Of a stretch of 64,000 bases of DNA, positions 35,907 to 44,403 are shown piece after piece. Below the pieces are notes generated by a model. That model was not told the origin of the DNA. It made no database searches and worked only from the letters and a program-made list of their open reading frames with translations. The DNA comes from CBDCWQ01 sp965223435 (GTDB lineage Bacteria > Myxococcota > Kuafuiibacteriia > Kuafuiibacteriales > Kuafuiibacteriaceae). Made by a program: the position numbers and the translations under genes. The stretch spans positions 62,001-126,000 of the forward strand of contig CBDCWQ010000014.1 of the NCBI GenBank assembly GCA_965223435.1, written 5' to 3'. Numbering within the stretch: the stretch's first letter is position 1; each line of letters starts with the position of its first letter.

Positions 35907-36812
35907 ATGCCAGCGACGTCGCCGCGTGCCCTGGCCCTCCTCGCGGCCAGTGGGCTGCTTTTGGCCGAGGCTCGGCCGGCCCAGGCGTGCGCGACCTGTC
36001 AGACCGGCGATCCCACGCTGGCGACCATGGGATCGGAGGCCGCGTTTGCGGGCCGTTTGCGGTTTTCAACGACCCTCGCCCTCCGAGGAGATCGAAGCGG
36101 ACTTCCCGGCGTGTCGGAGTTGAAAACCCACGAACAGCGTTTGAATCTCAGTGTGGCCTATGCCCCCAACGCGTGGCTGATGTTTTCGTTCACCCTGCCT
36201 CTTGTTCGGCGCGAGGTTGAACACCCCAATCTCGCGCAGGATCGGACCATGGGCGTAGGCGACGCCGACATCCGAGCCAAATTTTTCCTCTTTCGCGATC
36301 GTTCCTTCGGCGCCACCCACATCGTATCGACACACGTCGGTCTCGAGTTTCCTACGAGCCCTACCCTCAAAGACTCGACCGGCGCACCGCTATTGCTTCA
36401 AGCCCAATCCGGGAGTGGGTCCTTCGATCCCTTGTTCGGAATCGCGTATGCATTGCGCGCAAACCCCTGGTCTTTGTACGCGGCCACGACGCTCTTGGTG
36501 CCCACCGTCGGTCACATCGATGCGCGCACGGGCCGAACCCTTCTGGGTACAGTGATGGGGCAGTTTCAAGTCTTGTCCTCCTTGGGTCTACGGGCGGGCA
36601 TCGAAACCAGACTTGACGAACGTCTCCAGGAAGCGACAGGACCCGACCCGCACTCGGGTGGATTCGTGGGCTTCGCTTCGATGGGCCTGGTGTTGAGTCC
36701 CACCGACGACCTCGTGGTGGAAGGCAGCATCCAGATTCCCGCCATCGCCGCCCTACACGGAAGCCATAAAGAATCACCGGCGTTCCTTGTGGGCGCAAGC
36801 TATGATTTGTGA
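35907..36812 (+). CDS. Exported beta-barrel-like protein with N-terminal CATC motif
   Basis: 301 residues from ATG 35907; earlier in-frame codons overlap the upstream gene. A signal peptide (ALALLAASGLLLAEARPAQA) is followed at once by CATCQTGDPTLATMG, then alternating strands with aromatic girdles (RLNLSVAYAPNAWLMFSFTLPL, WSLYAATTLLVPTV) ending in SYDL, a typical outer-membrane barrel terminus. I have the impression that CATC-GDPTLT proteins accompany metal or respiratory lipoproteins in myxobacteria; that is recollection, not shown here. The next gene, 68 bases on, encodes a lipoprotein and is probably a partner. Confidence 0.7.
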   Translation: MPATSPRALALLAASGLLLAEARPAQACATCQTGDPTLATMGSEAAFAGRLRFSTTLALRGDRSGLPGVSELKTHEQRLNLSVAYAPNAWLMFSFTLPLVRREVEHPNLAQDRTMGVGDADIRAKFFLFRDRSFGATHIVSTHVGLEFPTSPTLKDSTGAPLLLQAQSGSGSFDPLFGIAYALRANPWSLYAATTLLVPTVGHIDARTGRTLLGTVMGQFQVLSSLGLRAGIETRLDERLQEATGPDPHSGGFVGFASMGLVLSPTDDLVVEGSIQIPAIAALHGSHKESPAFLVGASYDL

Positions 36813-36880
36813 GTCAGAGCGGGTGCGAGACGAAGGGTCCTAACCATGTGTTCGGTTCAAAGCCTCCGCGGAAACACGGC

Positions 36881-37651
36881 ATGAAACCCCGAGGCCTCCT
36901 ACAACTGGGCATCTTGCTCCTCGCCGGCTGCAACACCCAAGAACCCGGCATCACCGTGGGCATCGAATTGATGCACGCCCCGTCTGGTGCCCATCACCCC
37001 ATCGAGAGCCGCCAAGAACACGAAGGCATTCAAAACGATCTGGGTTACACGATTTGGTTCGATCAAGCCTTTGTCACCATCGCCTCGGTTGAGCTACAGC
37101 CTTGTGCCACCGGCCAAGGCACGCCGCTCATCCAAGAACTCGGGCAGTGGCTGCAACCCATCGGCACGGCGTACGCGCACGTCGACAGCGGCCCTGCCGG
37201 ACTTGGTTCTCCGGTGGTGAGCAACCTTCTCGAATCGCCGCACCTTTCCAAGTCTTTTGGTGTACTCACGCCTCCCCCCAACGCGTACTGCGCGCTCGAG
37301 TTGGTGTTTGGGGCCGCGGACGACGACGCCATCGGACTGCCCACCCACGAAGAAATGTCCGGCAAAACCGTGTTGATTCGCGGGCGCCAACAACTGGACT
37401 CAGGGACTCAACAAGCTTTTGTGGTCGAGTCCTCAGAACAAACCGCCGTCCGTTGGTCCTTCGATGAAGGAGGGAGCGAGCCGCTTCAGCTCCAAGAACC
37501 GGGTTTCGACATCACCTTGGTCTTATCCTTGTGTCACGAGCACGCATTTGACGGGCTTGATTTTGCCCACAGCGAGCCCCAACAACTCGCGACCCGCTTC
37601 TTAGAAAACCTCGCCCGATCGCTGACTGTGCACGCCCGCAAGCCTCTTTAA
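36881..37651 (+). CDS. Predicted lipoprotein, 256 aa
   Basis: Start ATG 36881; the extension upstream overlaps non-coding sequence. The signal peptide LLQLGILLLAGC ends in a clear lipobox. The mature part begins with Ser/His-poor linker and a beta-rich domain (NDLGYTIWFDQAFVTIASVELQPC), a His-containing middle (TAYAHVDSG), a PPPNAYCALELVFGAADDDAIGLP segment and a C-terminal helix. Four Cys and several His could bind metal, but no named family is recognised. Likely co-transcribed with the preceding CATC barrel protein. Its end lies 2 bases from the convergent LysM gene. Confidence 0.65.
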   Translation: MKPRGLLQLGILLLAGCNTQEPGITVGIELMHAPSGAHHPIESRQEHEGIQNDLGYTIWFDQAFVTIASVELQPCATGQGTPLIQELGQWLQPIGTAYAHVDSGPAGLGSPVVSNLLESPHLSKSFGVLTPPPNAYCALELVFGAADDDAIGLPTHEEMSGKTVLIRGRQQLDSGTQQAFVVESSEQTAVRWSFDEGGSEPLQLQEPGFDITLVLSLCHEHAFDGLDFAHSEPQQLATRFLENLARSLTVHARKPL

Positions 37652-37653
37652 GG

Positions 37654-38832
37654 TCAGTCGTCTTTTCGCATGGCGATCTTGTCGCCCACCCGCAGTTCAC
37701 GGGTTGCGAACGTCACCACCGCCGTCGCGGCCTTGTCCTGAACCTCAACCACCATGAGCTGCCCCACGTTCTCGTTGGGCAGTCCCCGGGTTTCGCGGGT
37801 CAGTCGGTCCCCCCGGGCAAGCACGGTAAAGGTATTTCCTCGTTGAACGCCGTGGCTTCGGCCGCGGTCGATGAACACAAAATGATGCTCGCCGACTTCG
37901 GCCAGAACATCCCCCATGGTCTCGACGATGTATCCTTTGATCTCGGACCCATTGGGGACGGGCGCAATCCGCGTGCCAAATCCCTCGGGCCACGGCCCCA
38001 CAAAATCCCCTCGTTCGATGGGCCGAAACGCCTGCGAAACCACGCCCGTGGCCACCACCCGCCCGGTCTCAACCACCCGCGTGCCCCCAATGATCTCTAC
38101 GGCATAGCCCAGGGTATGACCATCGACGGGATGCACGATCGAACGGATCGCGCGGTAGACCGCCATGTCTTGCCCTTTTCGAGGCGCCGTCTTGAGACGC
38201 ATATACACGCGGTCGTAGTCGGACAGCATCACCGCCTCAGACTCAGAATTCACGATCTGCCCCGCCTTGGCGTGCTGCGCTTTGGACACAAAACCCACGT
38301 GTGCGCTCCAGATCGAATCGGGTGCGATGCGACCCACTTCGATGGCCCCGACCGCCTGAACCAATTCGTCCGGATCCACTTCGTCCGGAATCTCGAGATC
38401 ATCTCCCTCAGGGAGGGCAATCGCCTGCGCGATCTCTACGTTTGTGGGCAGATTTTCGTCGCTCGGGTAAAAACGCAGCTCATTGCCCGGATAGATCCAA
38501 TGCGGGTTCGTGATTTGCGGATTGTAGCTCCATATCTTGGGCCAATACCACGGGCTATTGAGGTAACGCGTACACAGATCCCATAGCGTGTCGCCAGATT
38601 GCACCGGATGCGTTTCCCCAAGCTGAGGAGGCGCACCCTCGCCGCCCTGAGCGACCTCTGCCCCCTCACCGGGTTTGCTCCCACCGAAGGCATCACCGCC
38701 GCCGGCCTCTTCTTCACCCACCGCCGACAGGGGCCCGCCGAAGCCCACAACCGCGGCGAAAAAACCGGCGACCAATGACCTCCCTCTGTAGACCGACCCG
38801 AGACCTGGATGGCGTGGTCCGTTGCACTTCAT
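37654..38832 (-). CDS. LysM-domain envelope protein
   Basis: 392 residues. The N-terminus is a signal peptide (SLVAGFFAAVVGFGGPLSA) followed by a Gly/Glu-rich linker. A single LysM domain follows at about 74-120 (HPVQSGDTLWDLCTRYLNSP ... WIYPGNELRF), which binds peptidoglycan. The remaining 270 residues are beta-rich with repeats of the type RGDFVGPWP and GVQRGNTFTVLARGD. Such LysM proteins are common near cell-division and motility genes in myxobacteria, where they are unassigned. The ATG overlaps the cpoB-like stop as TGATG, so the pair is translationally coupled. Confidence 0.85.
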   Translation of the reverse strand: MKCNGPRHPGLGSVYRGRSLVAGFFAAVVGFGGPLSAVGEEEAGGGDAFGGSKPGEGAEVAQGGEGAPPQLGETHPVQSGDTLWDLCTRYLNSPWYWPKIWSYNPQITNPHWIYPGNELRFYPSDENLPTNVEIAQAIALPEGDDLEIPDEVDPDELVQAVGAIEVGRIAPDSIWSAHVGFVSKAQHAKAGQIVNSESEAVMLSDYDRVYMRLKTAPRKGQDMAVYRAIRSIVHPVDGHTLGYAVEIIGGTRVVETGRVVATGVVSQAFRPIERGDFVGPWPEGFGTRIAPVPNGSEIKGYIVETMGDVLAEVGEHHFVFIDRGRSHGVQRGNTFTVLARGDRLTRETRGLPNENVGQLMVVEVQDKAATAVVTFATRELRVGDKIAMRKDD

Positions 38833-39737
38833 CAGTTTATCCCCTTTTGTTGTGGCAGAGCATTGGCGAGCAGCTTGCGTGCCCGCAAAGCCGCATCGGT
38901 TTTTGGATAGGCGTCGACAACCTTTTTAAGCGCAACGTGCGCTTCGGCGGTATTTCCCATATCAAGCAACACCTCTCCGGTGCGGAGCAAAGCATCGGGC
39001 ACCTTGGAGGAACGCGGAAACTTCTTGACCAGCGAGGTCCAGCCCTCGATTGCAATCTTGGTTGCACCCAAAGCCTGCTGACACTCCGCCAGCCAGTACA
39101 TGGCATTGTCCCTAAACTTGGACGAGGGGTGTCTCGCCAAAAAAGCACCAAACAAGAGCGCAGCCTCCGTGGGCCGCGCCTCCTCTCGATAGATCCTCAG
39201 TGCTTTTTCGTACTCGAGGCGAACTTCAGCCTCGCCGGGTTTTGGGGGCGCCGCCTTCTTGGTGCCCAAAACTGGATCGGGTTTTTGCAGGACCTTACGA
39301 TCCACCGGCAGGCTCGGAGTCGTCGGGCCGAGTTTGATCAGGACCGGGGGCCCTCCGTTGTCGGCGGCCCCCACAAACCCGTCCGAATTTTGGGTCTCGG
39401 GCGCACGCCGAAGTCGCACCACCGGTAACGCACGGGCCGGGCCCCGCTGGCTTTGGGCTTGGGGTGTTTTCTTGGTGGCCTTCAACCCCGTGGGGTGTAA
39501 GCGCCCTCCAGACCCGGCTTGGGCAGAGACGGGCAAAGCTCGGCCGTCCGCACCAAGCGACAACAGGGTCATCCGGCTCTCGAGCTTCGCAACCCGGGCC
39601 GATGCATCGACCAGCTCTTTTTTTGTTTGGTAGAGATCCCGACGCAGTCGGCTGACCTCTTCTTCGAGGCGTACGCTCGTCGCACAACCCGCCGTTGTGA
39701 CCAGCGCCCAGGGCAAGGCGGCGAAAAACACACGCAT
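38832..39737 (-). CDS. CpoB/YbgF-like lipoprotein with coiled coil and TPRs
   Basis: 301 residues from ATG 39737, which gives a proper signal peptide with lipobox TTAGC; ATG 39788 would precede it with an unlikely 17-residue lead. A coiled coil follows (RLEEEVSRLRRDLYQTKKEL ... VAKLESRM), then a Pro/Ala-rich linker and three C-terminal TPRs (AALLFGAFLARHPSSKFRDN and on). CpoB coordinates peptidoglycan synthesis with outer-membrane constriction through Tol-Pal. No tol or pal genes are adjacent; the coupled partner here is the LysM protein instead. Confidence 0.8.
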   Translation of the reverse strand: MRVFFAALPWALVTTAGCATSVRLEEEVSRLRRDLYQTKKELVDASARVAKLESRMTLLSLGADGRALPVSAQAGSGGRLHPTGLKATKKTPQAQSQRGPARALPVVRLRRAPETQNSDGFVGAADNGGPPVLIKLGPTTPSLPVDRKVLQKPDPVLGTKKAAPPKPGEAEVRLEYEKALRIYREEARPTEAALLFGAFLARHPSSKFRDNAMYWLAECQQALGATKIAIEGWTSLVKKFPRSSKVPDALLRTGEVLLDMGNTAEAHVALKKVVDAYPKTDAALRARKLLANALPQQKGIN

Positions 39738-39912
39738 CGCGGCGATTCTAGGCGACTGCCAGTCCGAGTCAAGAAAGCCCTGGCGCAAGTCCCCGACGAA
39801 AACGGATTGCCCCGCCGCCCCTCCCGTACGGCAACCTTGCGGCTCTATCGCGGGTTTAACCCCCTAAAATCCAGCAAACCCTACAGCCACCCCGGGTCAG
39901 GACACGGCGACC

Positions 39913-41061
39913 GTGAACCGCTTGAACCGCACACCGGGCGCGGGCATGGTGATCGCCAGCGTGGCCAAAACCCAGGAGCACCCACAAACCCTGTGGCATC
40001 GCATCGCCGGGGCGAACCCTGGACGGCCGGTCCTCGCCCTGGCTCCGATGGAGGGTATTTCGGATGCCATCGTCCGCGCGCTCTTGTCCGAGCTCGGGGG
40101 GATGGACTTCGCCGTGACCGAGTTTATCCGAGTCACGGATCGACCGATTTCTCGAACCGTCCTGGAAAAATCGTGTCCCGAGCTCAGGAATCACGGTCGC
40201 ACCCTCTCGGGCATACCGGTCATGGTCCAGCTCCTCGGGGGCGCGTGCGGCCCCCTCGCGGAATCCGCGGCTCTGGCCGTGGAGCTCGGGGCCCCCGGCA
40301 TCGACCTCAATTTCGGGTGCCCGGCCCGACGGGTCAACGGAAGCGACGGGGGCGCCATCCTGCTTAAAGACCCCTCGCGGGTCCAAAAGGTGATTCGGGC
40401 CGTGCGGGCTGCATGCCCCGCTTCGGTCCCGGTCTCTGCGAAAATTCGCTTGGGCTGGGACGACCCCAGTGACGTGCGCACCCTTGCCCAGGCAACCGAA
40501 GCCGGCGGCGCGAGCTGGCTGACCATTCATGCTCGGACCAAAGTTCAGATGTACAAACCCTTTGCCGACTGGCACCGCATCCAAGAAGCCAAAGCGTGTG
40601 TCTCTATTCCCGTGATTGCCAACGGCGACATCTTCACAAAATCGGACCTTGCTCGGTGCCGCGCCGCCACCGGGTGTGTTCATTTTATGCTCGGCCGAGG
40701 GGCCTTCCGAAGTCCAAACTTGTTTCGCTGGATTCGTGGCCTCGACCAAGAACCGTGGTCCGTGCGGCGAGCCGTGCTCTTGTTAAAAGAGTTTGTCGCC
40801 ATCGCCCTTCAAGACCCCAGGCCACGCGATCCACAGCGGGTAGCCCTCAATCGCCTGAAGTGCTGGAACAATGCACTCGGGCACACATACGCTGAGCTGA
40901 AGGCATGTTTCGAAACCTTAAAACGCATGCAGCGAATTGAAGACGCGCTGCTTTGCTTGGACCAGATGTTTGGACCTGAGCCCCCACGTTCCCGACATCC
41001 GGCCGTGGGGCCCAAGGGCACACACCCACGCGTGACCTCTCGCACACACACTTGCCTCTAA
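39913..41061 (+). CDS. tRNA-dihydrouridine synthase (Dus family, DusC-like)
   Basis: 382 residues from GTG 39913; ATG 39946 inside is an alternative that still precedes the fold. The FMN barrel begins LALAPMEGISDAIVRALL and shows DFAVTEFIRVT, the signature IDLNFGCPARRVNGSDGGA with catalytic Cys, KIRLGWDD, TIHARTKVQMY and VIANGDIF. It reduces a uridine in tRNA with NADPH and FMN. ELGGMDFAVTEFIRV without the DusA insertion suggests the DusC (U16) branch; the residual C-terminus is rich in Arg/Pro and may be disordered. The gene stands alone, divergent from the cpoB-like pair. Confidence 0.9.
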   Translation: MNRLNRTPGAGMVIASVAKTQEHPQTLWHRIAGANPGRPVLALAPMEGISDAIVRALLSELGGMDFAVTEFIRVTDRPISRTVLEKSCPELRNHGRTLSGIPVMVQLLGGACGPLAESAALAVELGAPGIDLNFGCPARRVNGSDGGAILLKDPSRVQKVIRAVRAACPASVPVSAKIRLGWDDPSDVRTLAQATEAGGASWLTIHARTKVQMYKPFADWHRIQEAKACVSIPVIANGDIFTKSDLARCRAATGCVHFMLGRGAFRSPNLFRWIRGLDQEPWSVRRAVLLLKEFVAIALQDPRPRDPQRVALNRLKCWNNALGHTYAELKACFETLKRMQRIEDALLCLDQMFGPEPPRSRHPAVGPKGTHPRVTSRTHTCL

Positions 41062-41346
41062 ACACCGCCTCCCCCCGACAACCCATTGTGCGTTTCATCA
41101 CAGCGCAAGTCTGTTGACAGTGTGAACCCGGCTCGCCCTTTCGTCCGTGAGCGCTAAGCGCTACTATGAATTCTCGACTATGCGACTTAAGCCCACGATA
41201 TCTGGTAGAAACCGACCCCGCGGGGGATCGGGCGCAAACGCCAACAGTTTCTTCGCCTCAGCTTTTATCGAGGCTCCCAGGAAGAAATCCCGCGGGACGC
41301 TGGTTGCATCTATGTGGGCCTTGCCTAGAGGCCTAGGAGGTTTCAA

Positions 41347-41700
41347 ATGAAGTTGGGTGCAACAGTTCCTCGGTCTACCATCGCAGCGCTGGAGCGACGG
41401 GCTACTAAATTGGCTGCGCTTATCGACGTCGCAACGAAGGCATCGACCAACCGCGACATTCGCACCGGCGGCGCCCAACTCATCGATCGACTGAACGAAT
41501 GGATTGAAGAGATCAAAGAGCTCGTCGACATGGAAGATGAAGACGTGCTCGAAATGGTCAAAAGCTTTCACTTGCGACTTCGAATCGCCGAGGGGAAAGT
41601 GGCACGCTGGCAGATACCCGCGAACCTCCGGAAGCAGGCCCTCGGGTCCGAAACCAAAGAGCGACGAAGACGCCGCCCTCGCAAGCAAAGCGCCGCGTAG
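41347..41700 (+). CDS. Hypothetical helical protein, 117 aa
   Basis: Excellent ribosome site AGGAGG at 41335-41340, 6 bases before ATG 41347. The product is helical and highly charged: an N-terminal region with RATKLAALIDVATKAS, a middle EWIEEIKELVDMEDEDVLEM and a strongly basic tail (KERRRRRPRKQ). It has neither signal peptide nor membrane segment. The basic end suggests nucleic-acid or membrane binding. A TTGACA at 41114-41119 is the only promoter-like sequence upstream and lacks a good -10. Family not recognised. Confidence 0.6.
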   Translation: MKLGATVPRSTIAALERRATKLAALIDVATKASTNRDIRTGGAQLIDRLNEWIEEIKELVDMEDEDVLEMVKSFHLRLRIAEGKVARWQIPANLRKQALGSETKERRRRRPRKQSAA

Positions 41701-42083
41701 TCTCATCCGTCAAATCCCTCCGTCACAAGCCCCCCACCCTTCCCCCAGCTCACCGGCATCGATCCGAAGAACCCGTTTACGGGGGCGCAGAGGGAGCGGG
41801 TGGGACCGGACTCCGTGGGGCCGGTCGAACCGGCGTGCCCCAAAGACAGCAAGGCCAGCCACGGACCCCTTAGGCGCAGCGGGCGTGCATGCCGTCCATC
41901 CGGAGCATCCCGCGGCTCTATTCGCGGGAATTCACCACCCCCGGACACACCCGTGGACACCAGCCGCAAATCCTGTACAACCCTGGTAAGCAACGGGACC
42001 GTGCTTCCATGCACGGCCCAAGTGGCGACAAAAATGGAAGGAGCCCGCTCAGTGGGCTCGTCTCACGGAGCAGTGGAGGAATC
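41701..42083 (+). other. Leader region of the aconitase gene
   Basis: 383 bases without a supported gene; the frame open upstream of the aconitase ATG has no family resemblance. Near the gene lies a short hairpin GAGCCC-gctcagt-GGGCTC (42041-42059), about 25 bases ahead of the ATG, and farther up CCCGCG-N8-CGCGGG. Both could be 5' UTR structures; neither is a recognised riboswitch. Confidence 0.4.
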
Positions 42084-44342
42084 ATGAGGGACCTGGAAAT
42101 CACGAAAAGCGTCTATGCAGCCATGGGCGAAAAACATCGCATCACAAGGGCAAGCCTAGGTCGTGCACTCACGCTCGCAGAAAAGATACTGGTCGCCCAC
42201 CTCGATCAGCCCCAAAACGCCACGCTTGAGCGAAAGAAAAGCTACGTGGATATGCGCCCGGACCGCGTCGCCATGCAGGACGCCACGGCCCAAATGGCGC
42301 TGCTTCAGTTCATGCATGCCGGCAAATCCAAGGCTGCAGTCCCAAGCACCGTCCACTGCGACCACCTCATCCGAGCCCACACCGGCCGGGAAGCGGATCT
42401 GCTCAAGGCGGTGGATGAGAACCAAGAAATCTACGCTTTTCTGCGCGATGTCTGTAACAAATACGGCATCGGCTTTTGGAAACCCGGCGCGGGCATCATC
42501 CACCAAGTCGTTTTAGAAAACTACGCGTTCCCGGGGGGGATGATGATCGGAACCGATAGCCATACCCCCAACGCGGGCGGCCTTGGCATGATAGCGGTCG
42601 GGGTGGGTGGAGCCGATGCGGTAGACGTGATGGCGGGCGAGCCATGGGGACTTCGCTGGCCGGGCGTGATTGGAGTACACCTGACCGGCACCCTGAAGGG
42701 CTGGACCTCCCCCAAAGACGTCATCCTCAAGCTTTTGGGTATCTTGAGTGTCAAAGGCGGTACGGGCAGTATCGTAGAATTTTTTGGGGAGGGCACAAAC
42801 AGCATCAGCTGCACGGGCAAGGCGACCATTTGCAACATGGGCGCCGAGCATGGCGCCACCACCTCGGTCTTTCCGTTTGATGATGCCATGGCCCGCTACC
42901 TTCGAGCCACAAAGCGAGAAGACATCGCGGACCTCGCCCAGGCCCAAAGTGCGGCCTTGTGTGCGGACCCAGAGGTGCTGAAAGAGCCAGAGAAGTACTA
43001 CGACCGCGTCGTCCACATCGACCTCAGCACACTCGAACCCCACTTGGCGGGCCCCCACACACCCGATCTCGCAAGGCCCCTGAGCGCCATGAAGGCCGCG
43101 GTCAAAGAGGAAGGTTACCCGGACACCCTCAAATACACGCTCATCGGTTCGTGTACCAACTCCTCCTATGAAGACATCGATCGGGCAGCGTCCATTGTAC
43201 GTGTCATGAACACCGCTGGTGCAAAACTGGCGGCCCCCCTGATGGTCACCCCTGGCTCAGACCAAGTCATGCAGACCATCAAAAGAGACGGGCTCATGGA
43301 GGTTTTCGAAAAGGCGGGTGCAACCGTCTTGGCAAACGCCTGCGGCCCTTGCATCGGACAATGGAAACGAGACGACATCGCCGACAAAGAGCGAAACTCC
43401 ATTGTCAATTCGTACAACCGCAACTTTGCCGGCCGTAACGACGGCAATGCGGAGACCCTTTCGTTTATTGGTTCTCCGGACATCACCGTGGCCATGGCCT
43501 ACGGGGGGCTTCTATCGTTCAACCCCATGACTGACGAAGTCCAGATAGGCACAAAGACCAGCAAACTTCCCACCCCTGAGGGTCGCGAGCTTCCTGAGAA
43601 CGGCTACGAGTTCCCGATGGACGGCTATCTCGCCCCGGCTCAAGACGGCTCAGAACTGAAGGTTGAAGTCGATCCCAAAAGCGACCGCATTCAGTTGCTT
43701 GACCGATTCGAACCCTGGGACGGTCAAGATCTTGAGGATCTGGTTGTCCTTCTCAAGGCAAAGGGAAAATGCACGACCGATCATATCTCTGCCGCGGGAA
43801 AATGGCTCCGTTTCCGAGGACATTTGGACAACATCAGCAACAACATGTTCCTCGGCGCCACCAACGCCTTCAGTGAAAAACGGGGCACGGCGGTCCATGT
43901 GCTGACCAAAGAAGAAAAGGACATCCCTTCAGTCGCCCGGGCTTACAAAGCCCAAGGAATAGGCTGGGTCTCAGTGGGTGATGAAAACTACGGTGAAGGC
44001 TCAAGCAGGGAGCACGCGGCGATGTCGCCACGATTCTTGGGCGCAAAAGCAGTGATTGCGCGAAGTTTTGCGCGCATTCACGAAACCAATCTTAAAAAAC
44101 AAGGTGTACTCGCACTGACCTTCGAAGACCCAAGCGACTATGAAAAAATTCAGGCCACAGACCGCATCAGTGTCACCGGTTTGGCTGCGCTGGCGCCGCA
44201 AAAGCGACTGACGGTGGTTATCAAACATGAAGACGGAAGCTCCGAGTCCATCCAAGTGAAACATACGATGTCCTCACGCCACATCGAATGGTTTAAGGCT
44301 GGGAGTGCCCTCAATCATATTCGGGCACAAGCGCATACGTAG
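42084..44342 (+). CDS. Aconitate hydratase, mitochondrial type
   Basis: 752 residues from ATG 42084, with GGAGGA just upstream. The sequence follows mitochondrial aconitase closely: RPDRVAMQDATAQMALLQF, VPSTVHCDHLI, TDSHTPNAGGLGMIAVGVGGADAVDVMAG, GSCTNSSYEDIDRAASI and CGPCIGQW give the three cluster Cys. The C-terminal swivel domain carries GKCTTDHISAAGKW and SVGDENYGEGSSREHAAM. It isomerises citrate to isocitrate in the TCA cycle through a [4Fe-4S] cluster. It stands alone, convergent with the MscS-like gene. Confidence 0.96.
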   Translation: MRDLEITKSVYAAMGEKHRITRASLGRALTLAEKILVAHLDQPQNATLERKKSYVDMRPDRVAMQDATAQMALLQFMHAGKSKAAVPSTVHCDHLIRAHTGREADLLKAVDENQEIYAFLRDVCNKYGIGFWKPGAGIIHQVVLENYAFPGGMMIGTDSHTPNAGGLGMIAVGVGGADAVDVMAGEPWGLRWPGVIGVHLTGTLKGWTSPKDVILKLLGILSVKGGTGSIVEFFGEGTNSISCTGKATICNMGAEHGATTSVFPFDDAMARYLRATKREDIADLAQAQSAALCADPEVLKEPEKYYDRVVHIDLSTLEPHLAGPHTPDLARPLSAMKAAVKEEGYPDTLKYTLIGSCTNSSYEDIDRAASIVRVMNTAGAKLAAPLMVTPGSDQVMQTIKRDGLMEVFEKAGATVLANACGPCIGQWKRDDIADKERNSIVNSYNRNFAGRNDGNAETLSFIGSPDITVAMAYGGLLSFNPMTDEVQIGTKTSKLPTPEGRELPENGYEFPMDGYLAPAQDGSELKVEVDPKSDRIQLLDRFEPWDGQDLEDLVVLLKAKGKCTTDHISAAGKWLRFRGHLDNISNNMFLGATNAFSEKRGTAVHVLTKEEKDIPSVARAYKAQGIGWVSVGDENYGEGSSREHAAMSPRFLGAKAVIARSFARIHETNLKKQGVLALTFEDPSDYEKIQATDRISVTGLAALAPQKRLTVVIKHEDGSSESIQVKHTMSSRHIEWFKAGSALNHIRAQAHT

Positions 44343-44403
44343 CGTCCCCAGTTGGACACGTTGTGATTTCCACCGCCTAGGGGTGCATATCGGGCGACGC
44401 AGA

